DNA from: Strongylocentrotus purpuratus
Lineage: Eukaryota > Echinodermata > Echinoidea > Camarodonta > Strongylocentrotidae
Direction of reading: 5' to 3'
Assembly (NCBI RefSeq): GCF_000002235.5
Contig: NW_022145613.1
Coordinates: 9,858,429-9,922,428, forward strand
DNA: 64,000 nt
In this document: piece by piece, positions 22,030 to 36,600 of the stretch
How positions within the stretch are numbered: position 1 is the first letter of the stretch
Layout: each line of letters starts with the position of its first letter
The notes under the pieces: model-generated
Told to the model about the DNA's origin: nothing
Databases searched by the model: none
What the model saw: the letters and a program-made list of their open reading frames with translations, nothing else
Made by a program: the position numbers and the translations under genes

Positions 22030-22830
22030 GCTCATCATCACCCCCCCCCCCTCCCCCTCCCCGTTGTGTTGTTGTTGTTGTTTTAGTTTTATTGGAGTAG
22101 ACCCTATATCATTCATTTATGAATATTTACGCCGAACTCAAGTTGCATTAAACAAATTAAATGGAAGCCCTTTTCTCTCCCCGCCGCTATACTTCACTCA
22201 TACTAATCTCTTAATTCGCTTCTCACTCACAAAACTTAGCTGCATTATTTGTCGTATCTCCCCTTTTAACCTATATATAGGCTATTATTCCCCTCATCCC
22301 TCTCTCTCCTTCCATCAGTCCACCAGGATCATTTTATTCTCCCTCTCTGCATCTCTCGATCCGAGTCCTCTCTCCCTCCATCTCTTCTATATCTCTAAAT
22401 CTGTTCTCATTGCAGTCTCCCTCCATCTCTTCTGTCTCGATCCTTTCACCTCCTCTTTCTACTTCCATCAGCTCTTCTCTTTTCCGTCAATCTCTTCTCT
22501 CTCCCTCCACTTCCATCTCTTCCCCCTCTCCTCTCCCTGTCCTTAAATTCACTCTCTACCTCTTCTTTCTACTTCCATATCTTCTCTCTACTCTCATCTC
22601 TAATTTTGTCTCCCTCCACCTCTTCTTTCCATCTCTTCTCTCTTTCTTTCCATCTCTTCTCCGAGTCTCCACCTCTACTTCCATCTCTTTTGTCTCCCCC
22701 GACCTCTTCTCTCTCTCTCTCTCTCTCTCCATCTCTTCTCTCTACTTCCCTCTCTCATTTTTTTTTTAATATCTCTTCTGTCTCCCCCTTCATCTCTTCT
22801 TTCTAATTCCATGTCGTCTCTTTCCCTTAA
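22030..22830. repeat. Polypyrimidine tract with CATCTCTTCT motif
   Basis: From about 22150 to 22830 the plus strand is nearly pure C/T with recurrent CTCCCTCCATCTCTTCT words. It opens long Ser/Leu/Phe frames that are compositional. Such tracts can form triplex DNA (general knowledge). Confidence 0.8.
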
Positions 22831-22849
22831 TCCCTAAAATACTCTTGTA

Positions 22850-24871
22850 TATTTGATCTCATTCATAATCTGATTTATTCATGGCAGTCTGCCTCAACAA
22901 ATACATAATTATTTCACACAAGAAATGACATGTCCTTCTGAAACAGACAGTTTATAAAACATTGCCAAGAGATAAAAAATATAAATCAAATGAGAAATTA
23001 CCGAACCTTCCCAGAGAACCAGATAAAATAGGAATAATACAAAATATATCTTCAAGAACAATGTGGTAGAAAAAATAGTCACTAGCATACAGTCTTTCAT
23101 TTTTTCAATAATAAAATATCCATTAAATACCTCTCAGGTCAAATGTGAAAAATATACATGTAACATCAGGTAGAAATTGTAAAACATAAAAAATATAATT
23201 TTAAGTTACATAAAAAAGGAAGATTTAAAAAAGTAAAACATACAAATGTTTTGTTTAAAAAGTATCAAAGACAATTACAGTAACAGCATTAGTATGACAG
23301 CACACATAACAAGTTTTTATATAACTATTCTTTTTAAATGTGAAAGACGAATGTAGATTTAACTTCCTAAATATACACATTTTATATTCATTTTGTTGTT
23401 ACTTTCGAACCTATATAACATAGCCCTAAGTTCTTTCAAAAAAATGTGTGCATGCATGCATCTGCTGGAGTGATATAAAAATTACTCTGTGTCGGATCTC
23501 ACACACACTCTACAAGTACAAGAAAATCATTGGAATTGAGAAAGTTTAGCGCAAAATAATTAATGTTAATATACAATTAGTATTATGTAAAAAGAATGAA
23601 GAAAGTACATGATTAAAATTCTACAAGAAAAGCACACTGAGGATTGCATAATTTTATTCTAGAATTATTTAAAAATCTCCATTGAAAGACAAATAGCATC
23701 ATAACATTTCCAGTAATCTGAAAGCTGAAATTATTCATTAATGGTTTTAAGCACCTTGAAGTTGTGCTAAATGATCTGCATAAGCTTTGTTTTGGCATTT
23801 CACACACGAAGGATGAAAGACATGAAATTCAACTGAAAGGTTCAGTACTGTGAAGACCATTGCATGAACGCTATTTCTTGAGCTAAATGCCTCCTAAAGG
23901 AACCCTTTTCCATACAAACAACAACTGGCATAAACAATTGAACATTTTACATTGATATACTTGGGGGTGATTAGATTCTCTCTAAACTCCAAAATGCTGC
24001 CTTGCTATCACTATCGTAGTCAACACAGATTGTTCTGCAGGGCCTATCTGTTTCATTAGCTCATGTATGATCTATTTAAATCAATTTCCAGTCCCAAATG
24101 TAAATACTGTTTGTCAGTGTTATTTTCCACCACGATAATGGTGTGTTGTATAGAAATTTGATTTTCCAAATGACTTCATAGTATACATGTACATGAAGCA
24201 ACCCCAACAAAATGTATTTTAACTCTTAGAAATAGAAACAATATTTACGATAAGAAGCAATGAAAGTGGGAAAGTGAGAGAGAGAGAGAAAGTGAGAGAG
24301 AGAGAGAAATAGAGAGAGCAAGAGAAGGAGGGAGAGGGAGGGAGCTGATCTGTTTCTATTCCCTTGAGTTGTATAATGTCTGAAATATCAGTTTTGCAGT
24401 CAAAAGAGTCCAATTTTTCCTCTTTTGTATTTAATGTGCAAAGATATTTACATTTGAAGTACAGTTGTAATTCAAATTATCGCCATTTTTTTTTAGATAC
24501 ATACATGTAGAAGAATAAGATATCTAAATTCTTCACATTCCAAATTCAAATCAATTCATTAATATGGAAGCTCTTTGGTATAACATGGAATTGTACAATC
24601 TATCAGACATTGCATTGATGAAACATTTAAATTTCATTACAAATATAGATATAAAATATGCATTACAAATGTATAAATATTATTAATAAAAGGTACTGTC
24701 CGTTATAGCAATCCATATTTTAAAAATATGGCAGGAGTACGACGTTCTTCCAAGAGAGATGCATATTATACGCTGTCCATGTGAAAACATCAGCTGTACT
24801 ACATAATTGGGCGTTTGAATACATCTCCTTTTACACTTCATAGAAGCTCCTTTATGATGAGATGCTGCAAT
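22850..24871 (-). other. Probable terminal 3' UTR exon of the HYR receptor gene
   Basis: The stop-containing exon of the HYR gene is followed by a donor (AAG|GTAAGA at 25301/25300). An acceptor preceded by a pyrimidine tract (TCTTTTCAG|ATTG) starts an exon at 24871. Downstream minus-strand AATAAA words occur at 23653-23658 and 22874-22879. The 2-kb AT-rich stretch has no coding frame. The exon ends are inference. Confidence 0.4.
24271..24342. repeat. GA microsatellite
   Basis: (GA)n with AAA and GGA interruptions, inside the presumed 3' UTR. Confidence 0.85.
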
Positions 24872-25309
24872 CTGAAAAGAACACTGGAGAAACGGGAAAG
24901 AAACGTATGTGAATATAAAAGAAAAGCCTTATCGCTTTGAAAATTCAACACATTTAATTCATAAAAATGAGATTCATTTAAAAAACTGATCTACAATTGA
25001 TATGATTTTTGATTGATTGATATTTCATATGACCAGTAGAAAATTCCGCATTTGCAGTAGATTTAATATTGCTATTGAATTTACACAGAACCAAATCTTA
25101 TAGTGTTCATTGTTTATTTGGCTACAACATGGATGGATATGCTTACCGGAAACATAATAATATTTTTCTTTCTTCAATCTACAATGGATTCCAAGATCAA
25201 ATATTTAAAGGGATTGGGGTTTGTTGTTTTTTAAGTATAAGACACATGGATAACGGTATTTAATAAATATGACAACCTACATTTTGACCTATGTTCTTAC
25301 CTTCTGTGC

Positions 25310-25354
25310 TCAAAAGTATCCAGGCTCATTTTCTACATTCCGATGGCCATAGAC
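25310..25354 (-). CDS. HYR receptor, last coding exon (tail, 14 aa plus stop)
   Basis: Acceptor ATTTCAG|G at 25354; reads VYGHRNVENEPGYF then TGA (25312-25310). Phase 0. Nine more UTR bases precede a donor at 25301/25300, so the last intron is in the 3' UTR. Confidence 0.8.
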   Translation of the reverse strand, partial: VYGHRNVENEPGYF

Positions 25355-28300
25355 CTGAAATAACAAACAATGAAGCAAAAATAAAAATAACACGTACGCA
25401 CAAGAGAGCGTGTAATTTCTAAAGTATTCGCTAATACACTTTAACGCTCATAGTACTTTCACAGTTTGATAGTCTCAAGTTGTTTTATAAAAACTTTAAA
25501 TAATGATTTTATAACACATGCTCTTGCAATAGTTTGAAACCTACAATATCTAATCCTAAACCTAAACCTAAAATAAAACCTGATGGCAACACTTAACCCT
25601 TACATATTAAACCTAAATCACTGCTGAAAGAAAGCCAGAGCCCAATATCAAACAAGCATTGTTAGATAAACACTTGAACATATGTCTTTCAAAGGGCAAG
25701 ATAATGAATAATGATTCATAACAATGCCAAGATACAGTAATATTCCATTTATCTTTCAGATAATAATACTGAACATAGAATCAAAAAAATTACAAGCTTC
25801 TTGAAATGGAGGTCCACTGTTTGAGAAGAAATGCCAAATGCAAAAAAACTATGGCAAAGCAATGTCAATTTGCAATTGGGCTTTATAAAACGGTTATAAT
25901 GACATAAAAATAGTACATAAATGTACAATGCTAGTCATTAAAACAATCACTTAAAGATAGAACAAACCAATGCCAATGTATATCGAAGGAAAACAAATAG
26001 ATATGATATGACTTTAAAAAAAAAATCAATTATATTATCAGACATGTAATACACCCGTCCACTGCCTCCCCAACTTATATTTGTAAACATAGACTTGTTA
26101 GAATGGAATCCCTGATAAGAGAGGGTGGGGGGGTGGGGGGGGGGGGGAAGGGGGTAGAGTGTACTAGTTAATGTGCTGTTCCATCAATACACTACAAACT
26201 AGCCTCATGATAATCTCCCTATCGCACATAGTCAATATTAACTGATATTGAGGCCACATCACTGAGGTGCGGGGACACACTGATTGGTCTCGCTTCTATT
26301 ACCTTCATGCACGATTGCTTTGCTGAGTTTTGACATCAAATTGACAAATTCAACAAAAAATTTCATTAGATTTTAAACCTGTATATATCATCCTCATGAA
26401 AAACTTGAAAGAATGTCTGTGTTGCATTTGAATGAATTTCTTTTTGCTAGGATGAATGCATCTATCATACTATTTTCAACGATCGATACCATATGTGTGC
26501 ATGTACCCTTCCCAAGTTCCCAGCAAATTGGCTGATGTGCATCCCACAAAACAGAGCGAAACTAGTAAGGGGTTCTGCTATATACCACAGGGATAATTTA
26601 CCCTTCCTTCATGATAGAAGTTTGAAATGAATTAATTACCGTAGCTGCCTCCTGTCCTGTGGCTATATAAGGCTGCTGGTTTGATGTAGCAGTTGGTGCA
26701 TCCGTCTATATCGATACAACAGAACCACCGGGTTAGTTTACATTTGAATATACATTCTGATAAAGTTACATTTTTGATTATGTCTTCCCAAGCTCTGTTC
26801 AGACATAACATGGTAAACTGCTAAAAAACCGCTATAGCAACAACAACAAAGTTTTTTATTTTTTTAAATCGATCAAAAAGAAAGAAAAAAATCCATGTAT
26901 AATAAATGGTAAAAAAGCAATATTTATAGGGTCAAAGACATGGGACAGTTTCTTGAAACAAATGGCCCCCTGGCTATGTGTATATGCTCGCTGATCTGTG
27001 ATTTATCAGATCCAGGAATATGCAGTGCAGTATATGTTCATTTCGTATCATTTTGCAGCAACAGTATTGTTTCGTAAGTGGTTTTATGACCCTATATGTC
27101 TGAATGAACCTTAAGCCAGGTTTAAATTTTGTTTACAGCTGGATGGTGGCGATTTGAGAATCACGTTCAAATCACGACGGTTGCTTGTATGTCATTGTAT
27201 GCTTTCATGTAGGACACATAATATTCAAATCAAATCAAATTTCTGGCTCATGTTTTGACACAGACAGAGATTATGAACAGTGAATCATTATTGTTAGAGA
27301 TATTAAAAGCAAACACAAACTAATAAAATTTAAGTAAAGCTGAAGAGAGAAACTTACTTGAGATCTGACATTAATTTTTTAAATATGAATTTAAGTTGGT
27401 ATAATTTCCCATACCGGTAAACTGAATGCCAAATCTATATCCGCGTAACTTCAAGAGCAAAAATTAGGCAGGTGTCTTTGGTATGATATTACAAATCCAG
27501 AAAAAACAGTCTGTGAGTCATGACATTAATTCAAAGTCACAATCAAGAATTATTCCAACTAATAGGAAATGTTGACAGTTATGCAAATTGTTTGTGGGAA
27601 AGCATTACCATGGACTCTTGCACATCAACGGCGTTAGAAAGTTGAGTTGTATCATTGCTACTTTCATGGTCCTCGGGCTATATTGTAAATGAAAGTGTTA
27701 GAGATGAAGATTAATCACATTAATGACCCAAGAAGATCGAGAGAGGGTACGGGGAAGAAGAGTTGAAGAAGGTCCATATAAACCATACTGTAACACCAGA
27801 AGCTTTGGCGAAATGAAATGTTCGCAAATTTAATGTGTGGTTAATTTAAGTGGTCAAGTTTCAAGACACATGACATTAAACATATTGCACCTGACCCAAC
27901 ACTGACTTTTTGCAACCACTGACTTTCTTGCTGTGAAAAAAAATCACTGTCATTATTACAATTTGTGTGAGACTCTGGTCTTGCAGTATATTCAAAGAAT
28001 ATTATTAGTAACTTCATGAAATTGAAAATGAAATCATGAATTCAATGAAAACAAGAGAAAAAAAACACACAACAACACTGCACAAGTAATGGAATGGAAA
28101 CATTAATGACACTGCCACCTAAAAAATGAGGAATCATAATCATTAGAAATAGACAAAAAGTTTCTCACAAATTAGTACACTCTATCTGATAGTAAAGGCC
28201 AGAAACTTGGTTTATTACATATACCTGAATACGGTAACAAAATTAGCTAATGAACACAAACTAGAAAACAAATACGTGATGTTGTTCGTCACGTAAAGCC

Positions 28301-31300
28301 AACATATATATCTACAAGCCAAACTTACAATTAATTGAGGTTCCATGCCTGGTCTCTCGGCGTAGAGTTGATGAATGCCCATGTCATTAGGCTGTAGGGA
28401 AAAAAATCAAGAATTTGATAATAGTTGACTTAACTCCGATAAGAATGAGAATGCACCATACAATTAGGGAAAATGTATCCAATTGAGTGGATCTTTTTTT
28501 TAATGTAGCTAAATCATAGGATGACAAAGGACTTATACTTCGACATAGAAGTATACACAGACTATTTATACAAAGAACTCTTGAAATACTAAATGACTAC
28601 ATGACTATGTTGGTTTTAAAAATCTCTAAATAAGAGCAAACTTCATAAAACCTGGTTTAAATTATTCCACTGATCTACATGTATAGATCGAAATCTGACA
28701 GCTTATTTACTAAACAAACTTCTATAGTTCTGTAAGAAGATGAAGAAGTAATAAGAAACTTGTTGAAATTATTTTGTTTATTCATTTAGTTAAATTTAGT
28801 TGTGGTAATTGTTATTAAAATGAAGATAAGAATGACCTTAGGTGCTCTATAACCCACTTGATCGACATCTGAACCTAGCTCAAACTTGGTCCAATTTCAT
28901 GGATATGAGCTGACGTATATCTGTAAAGTGCTTTGAGAGGGCCATCAGTTCTGAAAAGCGCAATATAAAAACTAGCTATCATTATTATTATTATTATTAT
29001 TAAGAGAGTTAATCTTACCCTAGAAGCAGAAGTCGTATTGGTGACGAGTGGCCTAGATAGCTCCCTGGCCTCTCTACCCACTACCACCACCCCAGTCCCA
29101 TTGTACGATGGTGGTGGAGTATCATGATAGAACCGCTCCCCTTTCTGCCTCCTCCTACCACTACGACCAGACACATGCCGGTGGTGCCCAGCATCCTCTC
29201 TGGTCGTCCTCAACTCCGACCTGTCCGGGTTGCTAGGACGATTGGCCACGTGATCGGCATTGGCGTTAGCCCTGTTTAGTGGGCCACGCATGTGAATCAT
29301 GTCGTCACGGGTGTGGCCGAACGTGAAGTTCTCTTGCCCGCCCTCCACGCTGTAGATGAAGTTGCCGGAGTCCTTGTCGTTGGACGTCCTCATGATGAAG
29401 AAGCAGAGGGCGAGGAGGACGAGGACGATGATGACGAGGAGACCTGCTGCTACGATCAGAACTATGATGAAGGTGGGGATGCCGCTCAGGTTGATCTCGC
29501 ACTGGTCGCCTTCAAAGTTGTCCTCACAGCTGAAAATGCAAAATTACAACATGGCAAGCGTTTAAAAATACTCTACAAACAACTTCTCCATAGAAATATT
29601 AGTTAAAGGGAGGGATATATATCCAGAATGAACGTTTCATGTCTAACGCCATACTGGAAATGCAACCATATGAAAATCATTGTGTATAAAAACGAACCAA
29701 CTTTCTTTACATGAACTCCCTATGGTATGCATGGCCATGGATAGCTAATTAATTACATGTTATTAGACATAATATGAATAGAAAAGAAGCAGCGATACTT
29801 TGGCAGAAACATAACAAATAAATAATTCTTTTTAACAGCAAAATGTCTTCCTAAAGAACAAGTAGGTTACTACAGGTTCCCTCGTTATTGTAGATAGAAA
29901 GAATATACTTACATGCACTGTCTTTGAAGTCCTACTGTTATAACACAGATACCATCATTCTCACAGTAGTCTACTGGGCAAAGTTCTGGTGAGAGAAAGG
30001 AATTCAAATTAAAGAAATTATAAAGGCCATGTTCATATCATATACATTGAGGTAAGCCAACTGAAAAAAGGTAAATAAAAAAAAAATATATAATGTGATG
30101 AGTGAAGGAGCCTTTGTTGCACACTGCTACCTTTTGATCATCCCAACTTGCCACTCATTTACACATGGAATGGCTTTAATTTAGCTGCAGTGGATTTTGA
30201 TGCAGTTTACAACTTTTTATTTGAATGAGGCTGACCTATAATTACTCATAGGCCCAAGGCAATGTGGCACTTTGTCATGTATAGATCATTCATTGCTGCA
30301 CTAGTACAGAGAAACACCAACATTAAAGTAGAAATGAATTTAACATCAGATGATTTGATTCATGGACTCCTCAATCATACTCTGCTACAGATTAGGGGTT
30401 TCCAAGATGAAAATGAAGTGGAGTATATATACAAATAATGATTCCCCCTTCCTCTAGCACAATCTACCCTGACCAATAGCACACAATACCTTTTGTAGGA
30501 AATCTTACACAAATACCGGTACATCTGCATGCATGCAGCTGTCCATATATATGATAATAATAATAATAATAATAATTGGATTTATATAGCGCCTTTTCCA
30601 AAGGTTACAAGGCGCTGCTCTCTTAGACTTTCAACAATTTAAGAGGAGTTGTACAGGTAAGTTTTCAGTTGTTTTTTGAAGAAATCTAGTGAAGTACTGT
30701 TTCTTAAGAAAGAGGCCTCCTAGGACACCATGGACAAATGTTGTAGATCTGTATATAACCAGCTTACCTTGCACTGTTATGACAGAGGATGTCTTGATGA
30801 TGATAGCGGTCTGACTGAGCTCACCCGTCGACTCACTGATACTCTTGTTGATCATGCTTTCCACGCTCGTGCTATCCACCGGGGTCTCAAAGAGGAGTTC
30901 ATATTCTACTTTGATACTGCCACTGGAGAAAGAAATCACCTTCGACATCAGGTATCCAGTGGTGTTAACGTAGACCTCATCAATCTAGTAAGGATAAAGC
31001 ATAATGGTCTTAAAGAGCATGTTCCCTTGTGTTTAATGCTTGTGTGATAACTGCATTGTTCATATACCCCTGGTAAATTTGATGTTTTTGTGTATTTCGT
31101 AACTCAACAATAAAAGATGGATTGGTTGAATTATAGGGCCTTAATTTGTTGGAATTATTCAGAAACATAAATTCGGACAAATCAATTTTTCACATACTGA
31201 AACAAATGACAAAACTTGGTTAGGGTATGAATAATCTAGCTGTTAACTGTACATGCTTTGGTGTGTTCACTATCCTACACTAATCCAATTACTAACTTCA

Positions 31301-31961
31301 TCTTGGAACAAACACTATTCTAAACCTGAAACCTGAACCCTAAACCTACTCAAAAATCACAGCCCTAATCCTAAACCCTCAAACTTTGATGGAATTATGC
31401 TGTATCGCTATTTTAATGAGTGAATTTTAGTGTCAAAATCTTCAACAAAAAAGTTAGAGAATAACTTACAGCAGAAGTGACTCTGGATTCAAGTGCTGTG
31501 TAAGCAGACGAGGTCTCGTCGTTCAGGTCTGAGCTAAAGATAGCCGACCGTCCATCAATCATCTCAATGTCAAAGGCACCACCAAAGGATGACGCCACTG
31601 AGAGGAAAAATGAGAAAATGCAAATTCACTTTGAATGTTACTAAAGCTTTGATGACCCCATGCCATAAATGCAGTTGAAATCGCTTTTTACTTGCCATAG
31701 CCCAATATAAATATATCTACATATAACTTTTTGTTGTGGAATGGTAGTAGAGAACAGGAATTTATCCATTCAAAATCAATTAATACATAATATACAAAAG
31801 AAATATTTTGTACACATTGCCAGGCAGGACAAAGGGTTTCGAGTTATCTGTGATCACAATGATACATCCAAGAAACTAAAGGACAAATATAATTTCTTCA
31901 TTGTAAAAAGAAAAATGGATTAGAAGTGACAGAATAGAGAGCGAGAGAGGTAGAGAGAGAC

Positions 31962-31998
<37 letters not shown>

Positions 31999-33595
31999 GA
32001 TAGAGAGAGTATAAAATGCTGGGTCCTACTCAAGTAGATGCATATTTTAAAGGAACTGGTACAAATTTGAACATTGCAGGACAAATATCAAGTGATCGAA
32101 CAAAAGAAAAGAATAAAAAGATGATCTTACCTTTAATGCAAGCGTCATTGACATTGGCGAAACCTGAAGAACACTGGCAGGTGAAACCTCCGGCGGTGTT
32201 CAAACAGACTTGGTTTTCACCTGTACAGGGCGAACCCTTTGAACATTCATCCACATCTGTTCAGGAGGAGCAAAATAGAAAAGATGCAGAAGAGGAAAGA
32301 AAGGTTAGCATAAACAGAGACGATCAAGCATCAGCTGTCTGGCTGCTTCGATCTGCTTTGACTTGATAAAAGCATTCTGGATTTGAATTTTACAGATTCT
32401 CTGAGAGAAACCACTGAAAAGTTGTGGATCACGTAATTGAAACAGAATGCCACTTAACAGTATATCTTAGGTTAATAGGCACCCCAATGCCTCAGTCACA
32501 TTTGCCGCTGCGGCCGTGGGGTCTAAAGTATCTACGGCCAATAGCGAATGTAGGACCGGTCGGCACAGCATTCCCACGGTCACATGCTGTAGCAGTCACA
32601 TATGCTAAGGTATTTTGAATTTGTGGAGACAGAAAAACTGCATCTGCCCAGCCGTATCCTAGCCGCAGAGCAAGTGTGACTGAGGCATAAATGACAACAC
32701 ATTAAAATCTGATACAACCAAGTGCAACGACAAGCACCAACACAGACTCAATTGCTCCCATCTTTACTTGCTATCACACAAAGTTTAACCATTGAAAGTA
32801 AAATTCTTTTGCACTTTATAACACACTGGATGTTTAACCCATTGACTACTGAATTCTTCCATTCCCATAGGCTTCATACAGAAGCCACCTGGGCCTGTTT
32901 CATAGAACTTGTTATCTATAACAACTGCTAAATTTCTATGACAAATTAGCTCTCGGCCAATCAGATGCCATGATTTCAGTAGCTTATAACAGTAGCTTGT
33001 AACCTGTTATTGACATCAAGTTTGATGAAACAGGGCCCTGGTTCCTATGGTCTATGGGCTAATGATATATAGAATACATTTCATTGACTGATTTGCGAAG
33101 GACCTCAGTCAACAGGGAGTGAACTGCTTACCTGTAGTACAGAGTGTACCCGTCCAGGCCGCTGTGCATGTGCATTCAAAGCTGACCCTGTCTAAAGCCG
33201 TACAAGTACCAGAGTTCTGGCATGGTGTTGATGAACAAGGGCCTGGAGCTAAAAGGAAAGGAATGGTCGATTGTTAAATCCATGGTTAGTACAACACCGA
33301 CCTCTAGAATCTACGAATCTCACAAATAAATAACACACATGAAAAATTCAAATTATTTTGCCTAGTAACTGAAACTTCTTTAAAATCTTCTCTAGCTTTT
33401 AGAATGTAACAAACACATTGAGCTTGGCTGCTGATTAAGACCCACCCCCTTTGCAAATTTAGCCATCAAAATAAGAGATCAAATACACATGGCTAGCAGC
33501 TGGAGAAAAGTCTAATGAAAGTAAGGAGTTTGAAATGTTTATTTTTTCATTTATCATCATCATCAGAAACTGAAGTTACTTGAGTACATGCACTG

Positions 33596-33662
<67 letters not shown>

Positions 33663-36600
33663 CCTATTCATTCAATCAAATGCTTATCAATTAACATCCC
33701 AAAGATACTAAAAAAACAAAAACAACCTGTTGCTGGAATTCCAAGACTACTCTTAAAGTGACTCTCCTTCACCGAGTGCTGAAAAACTATCCTACAAATG
33801 TATTTTCATGACAATTGATCTGTATTAAAAAAACAAATTGCTGATAGGTAAGATTCCTTACTGATGTAGAACTCCAAAGGCTGGGGCACCTCGTTGTTGA
33901 CGTCGAACTTGTTATTGGTGAGAGATGCATCAAAAGCGCTCTGGATTGCTTCATTGGTGACAGCTGGTGTGGCTTCTTTGAAGTACAGATTGATTTCGAA
34001 GATTGCAGACAGATCAGAGGAGGGATCTACAAACGCTGACGAAATCTGAACCCCTGCAAAGTAGGTGCTGACAGAGCTCTGACGGAACAGATTTTCGAAC
34101 TGTTGTATGGGCAGAATTTAAGAAAAAATGTTCAGTTTAGCCATAGCTCCAGTATTCAGTTATGCAATGAAAGGTGTACCGGTATCACATGTATTTAAAA
34201 CATGCGAATTCAAACTATATCTCACAAAGATCTGGGGAGACGAAATCTAAGGCAGCTAAAAGACAAATTAAACACATGAAACAATTGTAAACACATAGTA
34301 TAAGAGTACTAGAACAACAGCGCAAGTAATATCTCACAAATGTGGTATGTTCTAGAAGAAAATATAGTATGAACAGGGTGTCAAGCTACATGTAAAAAGT
34401 ATAATAATAATCAAAATGTGTAAAGTGCAAACATAGCTAAAGTATGAATTGAGTACCACGTTTTTATATTCTCAGAAATGAACGTCCATAGCCTGAGCTC
34501 AGTGTCGAATAATACAATAAATTAGCTCATATTTCAGATGTATGGGGTGAAATTAAAAAGAAAATAAACAAGTAGTCACGATCCAAGTATGATTTGATAG
34601 ATATCAATGACTTGTCCCAAGTTGAACATATATATTCACTCATTGATTGAGCATTTACTAGCCATTCTGTGCTTGGATTTGAATAAACGGTGCTTTTTTT
34701 TTCAATCACATGTCTTAAAGGTGAAATTCAAAGAAAATCACAAATATGTCAACTAATGTATCACTAGAAACTGGTAAGCTAACAGATGGCCGTCGTACAA
34801 GTTTTAGTTCAACTACATATCGGGTGATTCATAAAAAAATAAAAATACAACCACCTTCATAGCAGCTGGGATATACGAGAGGTTCGCCGGAAAAATAACG
34901 ATGTTTTAATGACGTCACTATATGGACCAATACTGCCCAAGCAGACGACATCCCATAAAGAATGAACACAAATGCAAAGCTATCATTTGTCAAATTATAA
35001 TGAGTTTAGTGTATATAAATGTAATGGCATGTCAAACCATTCAAAAGGGGATCCCGATTCTGATAACTAAAATCTTTTGCTTGTAAATACACGGGATAGG
35101 GGTTAATTAACAATGAAAGAAAACAGACTTTCAAATTGAAAACCCCCCGGAATGATATTGAGGACGGCATTTGTTCCCTCTTGAAACGCCGAACATGCCC
35201 CGGAGTGTGCAGCTGAATATACAATGGCGTCTTATTTTGTTTACAAGCGACATATTCCTTTATTTTTGTATCGCTGCATTTGTCATCAAAATAAAAACAT
35301 GCGCGGGGTTTAGAGTGAGGCAATAGATTATACATTTAGACTGACAGTAGTGAAGTAAGAGAATGAACTCAAGAGAAGATGAAAACACAGGCACTGAAAA
35401 TGTGTGAGATGTCATGGGACATCGTCTGCTTGTGCAAATCATGTCCATACTGTGATCTCACACATCTCAGCAGCGTTCGGAGAGCTCTTCAGGTGCTATG
35501 CTGGGGCTGTATTGAAGCATTTTGTAATTTATAATGATCATTACTTCGAATATTTCCAAGCATTGAATTTTGATAACCTTGTCGAATCAAAGTTTCAACT
35601 TTGCAATAATGAAAATAAAGTTAGTTTTTAAAATCAATGAATATCTACTTTAACGCATTGACTATTGATTTTCTCCCCATTCATGCATGAGCCACCAGAT
35701 TCCTGTAGGATACAAAAATAGGCCCAGGTCTCTATTTTTGATATCCAGACAAGTGCTCAATGAGCAAGCAGAACTCAAAATGCATTATACGATATGGTAC
35801 GCTGGTTCATTTTACATGTTTGGCGGGAGGATTTTTCATAAACCAGGAGATTGCGGGAGATCGCGAGTCCCCCCGCTACAAGCTGGTGGGACGACTCCCT
35901 CCAAATGCGGGAGGGTTGACAGCCCCGTTTATATATTTTTTAAATACTCACATCTTCTTGTAACTTGACTAAAGAGGAATCGATGACATCTTGTGTAAAC
36001 GGACCAACCTGGTCCCGAATCCTATTCAGCTTCAACCTGGCTACATATTGACTTAAGCCTGCAAATGAAAAGACAAAAAATACATAACATGCTTTATGAC
36101 ATCTTAGCCCGGGCTATTTGAAACTGCATAGCCCAGGGGGGGGCTTCGCAGGCCCCCCCTGTGATCTCGGCCGTGAACACCCGATCGCCGCGAAAATTTG
36201 CATACATGTCAAGTGAAGTGTATAGAATACTATGGTAATTTCAATTTTTTTGAAAAATTCACTCATTTGCATATTTATGGTAATTTATGCAAATAAGGTC
36301 ATTAATTCACATTTTTGCCCATAAATCAGACATTATTCATATTTAAGCATTCTTTCTCACTACATATATTTGTTAGACCATTTGGAATAATAATACAACA
36401 CAAAAATTTGAAAAACCAGGGTTATTCCTTATGTTATCTATTGTTTTGATAATTTCTTATGTATTTCTTTGTTTTTTTAACTTATGTATTTTATTGTTTT
36501 TGTTGTTTTATTTCATTTCCAACTATAATTCAACTATTTTGACCCCAAAATAAACACCTAAAATCTAAACAAGACCAAATAACCAATGTTTTACCTCTTT

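Noticed and set aside
22064..22806. Ser/Leu/Phe-rich frames of 66 to 160 codons
   Set aside because: Compositional frames in a polypyrimidine tract with low-complexity output in every register.
29292..29606. Plus-strand acidic frames opposite the transmembrane exon
   Set aside because: Antisense of a coding exon that is supported by EGF cysteines, a TM helix and splice phases.
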